A stretch of DNA of 64,000 nucleotides from Prevotella sp. tf2-5 (GTDB taxonomy: Bacteria > Bacteroidota > Bacteroidia > Bacteroidales > Bacteroidaceae). Position numbers and translations under genes: made by a program. This document shows, piece after piece, positions 54,901 through 61,600 of the stretch (position 1 is the stretch's first letter; every line of letters starts with the position of its first letter). The DNA is taken from the NCBI RefSeq assembly GCF_900115435.1, contig NZ_FOWK01000012.1:56296-120295 (forward strand), in the 5' to 3' direction. The notes beneath the pieces were generated by a model. That model made no database searches, was not told the origin of the DNA, and was given only the letters and a program-made list of their open reading frames with translations.

Positions 54901-55698
54901 ACCGGTACCTGTAGCGGCTCCGTTGAAGGGCTCTACTGTCGTGGGGAAGTTGTGGGTCTCTGCCTTCAGCGAGATGACACTCTCAATGTCTTTTATACGG
55001 AAATAGTCACTGGTCGACTGGTCGGCTGGGGCGAATTGCTCTACAACGGGACCTTGGGCGAAAGCGACATTATCCTTATAGGCAGAGAGAATCTTGTTGG
55101 GGTTCTCCTGGGTGGTCTTCTTGATCATCGCGAAAAGACTTGACTCCATCTCCTTGCCGTCGATGATAAAGGTACCACCGAAAATCTTGTGACGACAGTG
55201 CTCGGAGTTAATCTGGGCAAAACCGAAGATCTCGGAATCGGTCAGTGGACGACCGTTCTCCTTCTCTATCTTATGGAGATACTCTATCTCCTCGGGAGAA
55301 AGGGCAAGTCCTTCCTGCTCGTTGTACTCTTCCAGGTTGTCTACGTACTTGATGGGCTCCGGCTGGATGTTGATCGTGAAAATATCCTGGTTCAGCCCTT
55401 TGTACATACGCTGCAACATGGGGTCATGCTCCGCGTCCTCTGATTCAACAGGGAAATATTCCTCAATACGCTGGATACCTTTCAGTCCCATGTTCTGGGT
55501 GATCTCAACGGCATTGGTTGACCAAGGGGTCACCATCTCACGACGCGGACCGACATAGTAGCCTTCCAGCGTCTCTTCATTATACATCTCTGCCTCACCA
55601 TAAAGCCAACAGAGTTCCTTTACTTCGTCTTGATTGAGCTGATGGTCTGCCTGTGTGGCAATCACGCTCTTTTGGGGGGTCTTGAAAAAGAGAATCAT
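51982..55698 (-). CDS. purL: Phosphoribosylformylglycinamidine synthase, large single-chain type
   Basis: 1238 aa, the long form that joins the FGAR-binding, ATPase and glutaminase domains (step 4 of purine synthesis, EC 6.3.5.3). AETHNFPTTVEPFNGAATGTGG is the ATP/substrate loop, VGGDNYRIGLGGGSVSSVD another signature; the C-terminal class I amidotransferase has the Cys in LGICNGCQLM (about residue 1085). The ending HLERAIFPWQNAWYPRER is typical. Transcribed from a tandem promoter of the same kind as metG. Confidence 0.97.
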   Translation of the reverse strand: MILFFKTPQKSVIATQADHQLNQDEVKELCWLYGEAEMYNEETLEGYYVGPRREMVTPWSTNAVEITQNMGLKGIQRIEEYFPVESEDAEHDPMLQRMYKGLNQDIFTINIQPEPIKYVDNLEEYNEQEGLALSPEEIEYLHKIEKENGRPLTDSEIFGFAQINSEHCRHKIFGGTFIIDGKEMESSLFAMIKKTTQENPNKILSAYKDNVAFAQGPVVEQFAPADQSTSDYFRIKDIESVISLKAETHNFPTTVEPFNGAATGTGGEIRDRMGGGVGSWPIAGTAVYMTAYPRIEDEERDWENILPVRQWLYQTPEQILIKASNGASDFGNKFGQPLICGSVLTFEHQEPNDTKYAYDKVIMLAGGVGYGTKRDCLKKEPQKGNKVVVVGGDNYRIGLGGGSVSSVDTGRYSNGIELNAIQRANPEMQKRAYNLVRALCEEDTNPVVSIHDHGSAGHLNCLSELVEECGGEIDMTKLPIGDKTLSSKEIIANESQERMGLLIDEKHIEHVQKIAERERAPMYVVGETTGDAHFSFKQGDGVKPFDLDVAQMFGHSPKTIMRDNTVERKYENVDTTGTIETIDKLVKRVLQLEAVACKDWLTNKVDRSVTGKIARQQCQGEIQLPLSDCGVVALDYRGRKGIATAIGHAPQAGLASPEAGSVLSVAEALTNIVWAPLADGMESLSLSANWMWPCRSQEGEDARLYTAVKALSDFCCELHINVPTGKDSLSLSQQYPNGEKIISPGTVIVSAGGEVSDIRKVVSPVIVNDKHASIYHIDFSFDEQRLGGSAFAQSLGKVGSDVPTVKNAEYFADAFMAVQKMIEKGWIMAGHDISAGGLITTLLEMCFANTKGGMHINLHDLCADGDIVKTLFAENPGVVIEVSDEHKFEFKEFMEDLGVGYAKIGYPVEDSRTIVVKAGDEEHTFDIDALRDTWYKTSYLLDRKQSFNGKAKERYENYKQQPIEMKFNKNFTGTLAQYGLEPRRAQSSQNTPKAAIIREKGTNGEREMAYCLYLAGFDVKDVMMTDLISGRETLEDINMIVFCGGFSNSDVLGSAKGWAGAFLYNPKAKEALDKFYARKDTLSLGICNGCQLMVELGLTGAKGAKMLHNDSHKFESEFISLTIPQNNSVMFGSLSGNKLGLWVAHGEGKFSLPEAESTYNVIAKYNYHGYPANPNGSDYDVAGICSADGRHLCMMPHLERAIFPWQNAWYPRERRMDEVTPWIEAFVNARKWVEGNKD

Positions 55699-55731
55699 GT
55701 CTTTTACCTTGATTTATTTATAATTTTGTTG

Positions 55732-55763
55732 CAAAGGTACGAATAAGTGAGTAAAATGCCAAA
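55732..55763 (-). promoter_or_regulatory. purL promoter P1 (proximal)
   Basis: -33 TTTG (55760-55763), 20 bp, -7 TACCTTTG (55732-55739) on minus, about 34 bp before the purL ATG. Confidence 0.8.
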
Positions 55764-55805
55764 TTTATTTGAGCATTTTCGAACGGCAGTACTTTCGACG
55801 TTAGT

Positions 55806-55837
55806 CAAAGGTACGAATAAGTGAGTAAAATGCCAAA
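55806..55837 (-). promoter_or_regulatory. purL promoter P2 (distal copy)
   Basis: Second unit of the repeat, with the same -33 TTTG (55834-55837), 20 bp, -7 TACCTTTG (55806-55813). Confidence 0.7.
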
Positions 55838-55918
55838 TTTATTTGAGCATTTTCGAACGGGAGTACTTTCGACGTTAGTCAAAGGTACTTAAAATATTCT
55901 AAAACAACATCGTTTTGA

Positions 55919-55948
55919 TTTGAAATAATACATAAATCGTTATCTTTG
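55919..55948 (+). promoter_or_regulatory. Promoter of the OmpA-family gene
   Basis: TTTG (55919-55922), 18 bp, TATCTTTG (55941-55948); leader of about 28 nt to the ATG. Confidence 0.65.
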
Positions 55949-55981
55949 CACCCGTATTCATGTTTAATCAAAAGAAATAGA

Positions 55982-56821
55982 ATGATGAGAAAAAGTATTT
56001 TAGTGATGACTATTGCTGCAGCTTCTATGTTGATTACAAGCTGCTCGTCAAAAAAAGAACTGGTGGCTTGTCAGGAGGAGAATAAAGCCCTTCAGACTAA
56101 TTATACCGACACAAAAGAGAAGCTGGCTGCATCAACGGCTCGCGTGGCAAGTCTTGAACAACAGTTGAGCCAGGCGGAGAAGGCTAACGCCGCACTCCAA
56201 AACGCACTCGAAAAGAGTCTGGCGAATACTAGCCAGAACAATGTCAGCATTGAGAAACTGGTTGACCAGATCAATGAGTCGAATAAGTATATCCGCCACT
56301 TGGTGGAGGTGAAGTCGAAGAGTGACTCGCTCAACATGGTGCTCACCAACAACTTGACCCGCTCGCTCTCCAAGGAGGAGCTGAAGGATGTTGACGTTCA
56401 GGTGTTGAAGGGCGTGGTATATATCTCACTGGCTGACAACATGCTTTATAAGAGTGGTTCTTACGAGATTAGCGACCGGGCTTCTGAGACGCTCTCGAAG
56501 ATTGCCAAGATCATCAAGGACTATAAGGACTACGACGTGCTCATCGAGGGTAATACGGATAATGTACCCATCAAGCGCGAGAATATCCGTAACAACTGGG
56601 ACCTCTCATGTCTTCGTGCCTCTTCTGTAGTACAGGCTCTTCAAAATCAGTATGGTGTCGATCCTAAACGCCTGACAGCTGGTGGTCGCGGTGAGTATAA
56701 CCCTCTTCAGCCTAACAGCTCTGAGGCTGGTAAGCAGCGTAACCGTCGTACACAGATTATCATCACACCGAAACTTGACGAGTTCATGGAACTCATCGGT
56801 CAGGCTCCCGCAGAGGAATAA
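55982..56821 (+). CDS. OmpA-family peptidoglycan-binding lipoprotein
   Basis: 279 aa from MMRKSILVMTIAAASMLITSC (start at 55982 or 55985; the longer ORF from 55946 begins in the promoter). Lipobox LITSC, then a coiled coil (about 25-120, ENKALQTNYTDTKEKLAASTARVASLEQQL) and an OmpA_C domain (about 150-265) with VLIEGNTDNVPIKRENIRNNWDLSCLRASSV, the meso-diaminopimelate-binding loop region, and GRGEYNPLQPNSSEAGKQRNRRTQI. Anchors the outer membrane to peptidoglycan. Confidence 0.9.
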   Translation: MMRKSILVMTIAAASMLITSCSSKKELVACQEENKALQTNYTDTKEKLAASTARVASLEQQLSQAEKANAALQNALEKSLANTSQNNVSIEKLVDQINESNKYIRHLVEVKSKSDSLNMVLTNNLTRSLSKEELKDVDVQVLKGVVYISLADNMLYKSGSYEISDRASETLSKIAKIIKDYKDYDVLIEGNTDNVPIKRENIRNNWDLSCLRASSVVQALQNQYGVDPKRLTAGGRGEYNPLQPNSSEAGKQRNRRTQIIITPKLDEFMELIGQAPAEE

Positions 56822-56831
56822 TCATTTCTTC

Positions 56832-57059
56832 AAAAACATATAACCATATAACATGACATGCTTCAAACGCCCTTGTACAAAGGGTTTGAAGCATGTTATA
56901 TGTTGCTCAAACATGTAACATACATCTAACATACATCTCACCAAAAAGATATATCCATGTTATATGTATGTTATATGTTGTTAGAACATCTAACATACCG
57001 CAAAGCCCCTGTTTATCGGCATTTGAGCCACATCATGTTATATGGTTATATGTTTTTCG
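56832..57059. repeat. Inverted-repeat intergenic element E2 (variable-arm type)
   Basis: Perfect 25-bp inverted ends, 56832-56856 and 57035-57059 (AAAACATATAACCATATAAC...). Inside are a hairpin core at 56857-56895 (CATGCTTCAAAC...GTTTGAAGCATG), several more copies of the ATAACAT/ATGTTAT arm motif, and the block TTTATCGGCATTTGAGCC. Order of parts, core and the TTTTTCGAAAATTC end sequence match E1 at 8401-8543; the arms do not. Confidence 0.8.
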
Positions 57060-57076
57060 AAAATTCATAAAAATCA

Positions 57077-57230
57077 GTTACCGACTGAAGCCCACTTTGT
57101 TACCGACTAACTGTTGTTTTGTTACCGACTAACCCCCACTTTCATACCGATTAAGGGCTTTATTCGACCCGATTAAAGCCTTCATTTGCTAATCACCCTA
57201 ACCCTGAACCCTGAACCGTGAACCTATGAA
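57077..57230. repeat. 22-bp-period array A2
   Basis: Seven degenerate units start at 57077 and every 22 bp after: GTTACCGACT (three times), then CATACCGATT, CGACCCGATT and TGCTAATCAC heads, and a last one CCCTGAACCG. The best units contain AGTTA-CCGAC-TAACT-like dyads. Same heads recur, in the same order, in array A4 (58050-58225). Confidence 0.85.
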
Positions 57231-57315
57231 GGCGGCACCTTCAAGGGTCGAATGTGCCGCCTTCGACCCGAGGAAGCGGCACCTTCGCAGGCAGGAGGTG
57301 CCGCCTTCGTAACAC
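57228..57315. repeat. 22-bp-period array A5, GC-rich dyads
   Basis: Four units of 22 bp start at 57228, 57250, 57272 and 57294. Each has a dyad such as GAAGG-CGGCA-CCTTC or GGAGG-TGCCG-CCTTC, that is 5-bp arms, 5-bp spacer and a 7-bp linker. It directly follows A2. Confidence 0.85.
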
Positions 57316-57355
57316 ACCCCTGTTGGTTGCTTTTTATTCCGATGCCTCCTATCTC

Positions 57356-57421
57356 AGTAAATTCACTGAATTTGGTGAGTAAATTCACTGAATTTACCGA
57401 GTAAACACACTGAATTTACTT
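57356..57421. repeat. 22-bp-period array A3, AT-rich dyads
   Basis: Three units at 57356, 57378 and 57400 contain TAAATTC-ACT-GAATTTA dyads. The array is bracketed by CTCCTAT (57347-57353) and ATAGGAG (57424-57430), which pair. Confidence 0.8.
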
Positions 57422-57445
57422 TCATAGGAGATACTTCTTCATAAT

Positions 57446-57545
57446 CCTTGTCACCGTTGCCGCTTCGTTGTTACCCACAATCCCTTGACAATCAAACACT
57501 TTTGCAAGGCGGCAACGGTAACAAGGGTTTTAAAAATTACGTGTA
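57446..57545. repeat. IR3: solo copy of the VapE-module end repeat
   Basis: CCTTGTCACCGTTGCCGCTT ... GCGGCAACGGTAACAAGG followed by A/T-rich sequence and GTGTAG. Same orientation as IR2 (25523-25623), no partner in the window and no VapE gene beside it. Confidence 0.85.
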
Positions 57546-57786
57546 GGGAAATGGTGGTACTTCTCTTCTTTTATGTCATCGTGCTGGCAGGATGCGACAG
57601 ACAGTCTGCCTATGAGCGGCAAAGAAAATCCGCCGAAAATCCGGGACTCTCCCTGATCCACTTTCCTATCCAAATATTTTCTTTTGATAGAAATGTTGTA
57701 CCTTTGTGGTGGATCACTGAGAACCCCAGCTTTCTCAATTTGCAAACACTTTTACAACTTTTACTGAAAAGAAAAGCACGTAAAGT

Positions 57787-57951
57787 GGTGACGGTGACGG
57801 TTACAGTTTAGTGAAATCGTACTGAAAAGGTTGACTATAACTTTTACTATATATATAATATATATATTATATATATAGTAATATAAATATACATGTTTTA
57901 TTCGCATTTTGGGATTCTCATTTTTGGAAAACTGTAACCGTCACCGTCACC
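57787..57951. repeat. Inverted-repeat element E3 with a central AT palindrome
   Basis: Perfect 23-bp inverted ends, 57787-57809 (GGTGACGGTGACGGTTACAG...) and 57929-57951. At 57844-57881 a perfect 38-bp palindrome made of TA steps (TTACTATATA...TATAGTAA) could form a cruciform. No coding sequence. Confidence 0.85.
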
Positions 57952-57994
57952 GTTTTATTGTGCACGTTTTCGTACACGTTTGGGGCAGGAACTC

Positions 57995-58025
57995 TTGACA
58001 TCGCATGTTAAATGTTGTACCTTTG
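57995..58025 (+). promoter_or_regulatory. Orphan promoter entering array A4
   Basis: TTGA (57995-57998), 19 bp, TACCTTTG (58018-58025). The next ATG (58034) opens a 23-codon frame, MRKEVSYRLKDAQLPTNCCF..., that runs into the 22-bp array and stops at 58105; I do not count it as a gene. Confidence 0.5.
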
Positions 58026-58049
58026 CCGTTGCAATGAGGAAGGAAGTCA

Positions 58050-58225
58050 GTTACCGACTGAAGGACGCTCAGTTACCGACTAACTGTTGTTTTGTTACCG
58101 ACTGAAGCCCACTTTCATACCGACTAAAGCCCACTTTCATACCGATTAAGGGCTTTATTCGACCCGATTAAAGCCCTCATTCAAGTTAATTAAAGCCTTT
58201 ATTTGCTAATCACCTTAACCATGAA
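58050..58225. repeat. 22-bp-period array A4
   Basis: Eight units in exact 22-bp register: 58050, 58072, 58094, 58116, 58138, 58160, 58182 and 58204. Heads are GTTACCGACT (three), CATACCGACT/CATACCGATT, CGACCCGATT, CAAGTTAATT, TGCTAATCAC. It is a longer relative of A2. Confidence 0.88.
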
Positions 58226-58345
58226 CCCTTAACCCTTAACCAGAAAATTTGGGATTCCCCAAATTTCACTACTCCTATTTCTATTATTTTTGTGCCCAGA
58301 TGCTACAAAATGTTCAAAAATCAACGTTAAACTGACGAAAGAATA

Positions 58346-58375
58346 TTGCTGTTTAAGAAAATTGTCGTAACTTTG
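58346..58375 (+). promoter_or_regulatory. Promoter of the leader and the 1,256-aa surface protein
   Basis: TTG (58346-58348), 19 bp, TAACTTTG (58368-58375). Transcription would begin near 58382, 18 nt before the leader ATG. Confidence 0.65.
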
Positions 58376-58399
58376 AAGCCGAATATTCAACCATGGGCG

Positions 58400-58585
58400 A
58401 TGAGAAAGATTGAGATGATAACAATGTTTAACGCGAATTGTTTGGCTACGTCAAATAATTCGTTAACTCACTCACTCACTCACTCACTCACTCACTCACT
58501 CAACTCTAAACATCAGAATGGAGCGACGCCCGATGGGCGGCGCGACAGGCGACATATACGGCTTGGCTTGCAGAAATGCAAGTGA
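58400..58585 (+). CDS. Leader peptide ORF containing ACTC repeats
   Basis: 61 codons: MRKIEMITMFNANCLATSNN, then LTHS repeats encoded by ACTC units, then a basic tail (PDGRRDRRHIRLGLQKCK). The stop at 58583-58585 falls inside the hairpin region before the surface-protein gene. No known domain. A repeat gain or loss of one unit shifts the frame: one alternative stops just after the repeats (about 58507-58509), the other runs past the hairpin to 58626-58628. Whether it is translated is not known. Confidence 0.45.
   Translation: MRKIEMITMFNANCLATSNNSLTHSLTHSLTHSLNSKHQNGATPDGRRDRRHIRLGLQKCK
58466..58501. repeat. Tetranucleotide repeat (ACTC)9
   Basis: Nine perfect ACTC copies, 36 bp, within the leader ORF. 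Tetranucleotide tracts of this length are prone to slipped-strand mispairing. Confidence 0.95.
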
Positions 58586-58603
58586 AGCCGTAAGGCTTTT
58601 TTT
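58558..58603 (+). promoter_or_regulatory. Attenuator-like pair of exclusive hairpins
   Basis: Hairpin 1: ACGGCTT (58558-58564) with AAGCCGT (58585-58591), with an inner CTTGCA-GAAA-TGCAAG stem. Hairpin 2: AAGCC (58585-58589), loop GTAA, GGCTT (58594-58598) followed by five more T residues, a short intrinsic terminator. Both use 58585-58589, so only one can form. It lies between the promoter and the gene at 58649. Confidence 0.65.
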
Positions 58604-58648
58604 ATGCATTCACCAGAGAAATCAATAAAAATCAAACAATAAACAACA

Positions 58649-61600
58649 ATGAGTAAGACCAACAGGAAAAACTATTTCGCGCCCTCGACCTTGGGGCTGG
58701 GCGCCATGCGACGGGCATCGATGATGCTCCTCGTGATGATGCTCTCTGTCTTGACGACATGGGCAGATGATTATCCAGCGTACATCACCGACATCATCCT
58801 TGTCGGTGGTACGGAAAGTGAGGTGAACACAGCGAAGAATGCTCACAGCGACTACACCTTCATCAGTCAAGACCTGAACCAAGGTGCCGGTGGTGACTAC
58901 ATCAACCTGGGTTACAAGACAAGTAACCGCGCCAGTACCAACGGCGGCTACATCACCGATATCATTGTCATTGACGCAGAAGGCACTAATCCTCCTTCGA
59001 CAGTGACCTACCAAGGGCGCACCTACTATCTCTGCGACTACTACGGCGGCAGCTGGTTCGAGAGTGCCAAGGGTAACCTGAACAGCCATTGCGGGGATGG
59101 ATGGAACCTCTACCTCTATTATACCAAGCAGGAATATAGCTCAACAATGCGAGCCGTCGACGGCATCACCGTCAACAGCACCAAAGGCGGTTCCATTAAC
59201 TGCTATTACACAAACGGAAATCTCCATGAGGACCAAATCGACCTTAACCGTGGTATCTCGGGCAGTGGCGATGTCTACATGCACCTCTCCACCACTACGA
59301 AGAAGAACCGCCCTGCCAGCGACCCCACCATGAAGACGGCACTCGTCTATAACGGAGAGCCGCAGCAGTTGGTGAACTACAACCCCACGTCGCAGTGTAC
59401 GATGTACTACCGCGTGGGCACATCGGGCAGTTATACGTCCACTGTGGCTAATGTGACCGCCACCAACGCTGGTACCTATACCGTTTATTATTATGCCGGC
59501 TCCAACAGCTACGGCGACTCCGGCCCGACGTTCTCCAAGTCGGTCACCATCGCCAAGGCGGCCAACAGCGGCGTCACCGTGTCGTGTGCCGACCTGTTGG
59601 AAGGCAACGCCCCGCAGCCCACCCTCGGCGGTACCAACCTGAGCACGGGAGCCGTCACCTATAAGTACAGCACGTCGCAGAACGGCACTTACTCTACCAC
59701 AGTGCCCACCGCCGCCGGCACTTACTGGGTGAAGGCGACCATCGCCAGCGACGGCAACTGCAACGAATACACCACCGCTGCCGCCAGCTTCAAGATGACA
59801 CCCGACTGGGCACTGCACAACAGCGGCGACTCGGAGGCCGATGCCTACGTCATCAACACGACCGGCGACCTCGACCTGCTGGCGCAGCGTGTGAACAGCG
59901 GTAACGATTACCAAGACACGTACTTCGAACTGGGTGCCAACATCACGTACGATAAGGGCGTAACGAATAACTTTACACCAATCGGCAACGGGAGCTACAT
60001 CTTTAAAGGCAAGTTCGATGGAAAAGGTTTCACTATCAGCGGACTCAACATCAATCTGCCAGGTAATAATAAAGTAGCTCTATTCGGTGCTACAGGATCT
60101 TCTGCTGAAATCAAGAACTTGACCATCGCCAACAGCACCATCACCGCCGATAGCAAAGTCGGTGCCATCATTGGCTTTGGAGATAATGCAACCATAAAGA
60201 ACTGTGTCGTTGCTAATAATGTCTCCGTCAGTGGAGCATATTTTGTCGGAGGTGTTGTGGGTCACTACGGTAAAATTTCTGGCTGTGTCAGTGCTGCCAG
60301 TGTCAGCGGAACACAGTTTGTCGGTGGTGTCATCGGCGCAATAGGTAATGGGAGCGCCATCCAGGATAATCTCTACATCGGCAGTTCTGTAACAGGCGAG
60401 GATTTTATCGGAGCCATCGTTGGTCGATGGGACAGTGGCGCCCTCACCAACAACTACCATACCGTCAATGGACTGGGGGCGGTCAGAAATGCAGACACCG
60501 ACGGTGCCCGTAAGGCAGTGGAAATCAAAGCCGCCACAGGGGTGACACTCGTCCCGACAGGTACTGCCACCACCTATTGCTTGAGCGGCATCACCATCTA
60601 CGAGGGCAATAAGGGTATCGGCTATGGCGGCAAGCTCTATGCCGGCGCCACAGAGCAGGTAATGCTCTTCGTGGGTATCAGCAGTCTGCCCGAGGGCTTC
60701 GAGTTCAGTGGCTATACTGACGGATTAGGTAATGACCTCATCGATAACGACAATGATGTTTACACCCTGACGATGATCTCTACTGCTCCTACTGTCTCCC
60801 CCTCTGGTACCGACCACTGGCTGGCACTGACCGAGGGTCGCAACGGATCATCGGCTGAGAAGGCATATAAGATCACCACTACCGCAGGTCTCAACCTGCT
60901 GGCACAACGCGTGAATAACGGAACCAACTACAGCGGCAAATACTTTGAGTTGGGTGCCGACATCACGTACGACGGCACAGAGAATAACTTTACGCCCATC
61001 GGCACAGGAGACTATGTTTTTCGTGGCATTTTTGACGGCAAGGGGCACGTCATCAACGGCATTAATGTCAATTTGCCAAATAATGATTTCGTTGGACTTT
61101 TCGGCAATCTCCGTAGTGCTACAATAAAGAATGTCACACTCACCAACAGCAATATAACGGGGAGAGACTGGATAGGTGGTATCGTAGGCAACTGCGAACC
61201 TGCTGTTATCGAAAACTGCCATACCACCAACACTGTCACCATCAATGCCAATGATGAGGGTGGCGGTATAGCCGGTTTCGTTAGCAACACAGGCTCGTAT
61301 TCACAAATCAAAGGCTGCACGAGTGCCGCCGCCGTTAACGGAATAGATAGTGATTATAGTCTTGTAGGAGGTCTTGTAGGATTTATGCGAAAATCTAACA
61401 CTGTTCAGGACTGTCTCTACCTCGGTAATACCGTCAATGGTTATTGGTTCGGAGCCATCGCAGGCTCCGATATAGGCACCTTCACCAACACCTACCATAC
61501 CGTCTATGGAATGGGGGCGGTCAAAGGTCGTGACCGAAAAGAAGATGATTTTATTGCGACTTATGCCATCACCAGCGACACGAAGCCGGATGGATTCGGT

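Larger units (their letters stand above)
55732..55888. repeat. Tandem 74-bp promoter repeat upstream of purL
   Basis: Units begin at 55732 and 55806 and differ by one base; a third CAAAGGTAC begins at 55880. They align with the 76-bp units at metG over their whole length. On minus each contains TTTG, 20 bp, TACCTTTG. Confidence 0.9.

Noticed and set aside
56893..57132. 79-codon ORF across E2 and array A2
   Set aside because: Composed of the inverted-repeat arms and the 22-bp units; no promoter of its own and no protein-like composition.
57485..57811. 108-codon ORF over IR3 and the following spacer
   Set aside because: Its first third is the IR repeat, which also yields similar reading frames at 22822-23031; the rest has no domain and ends in the E3 arm. 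The frame is a by-product of the repeats.
58050..58225. CRISPR array
   Set aside because: The 22-bp period contains no repeat-spacer alternation and units decay gradually.
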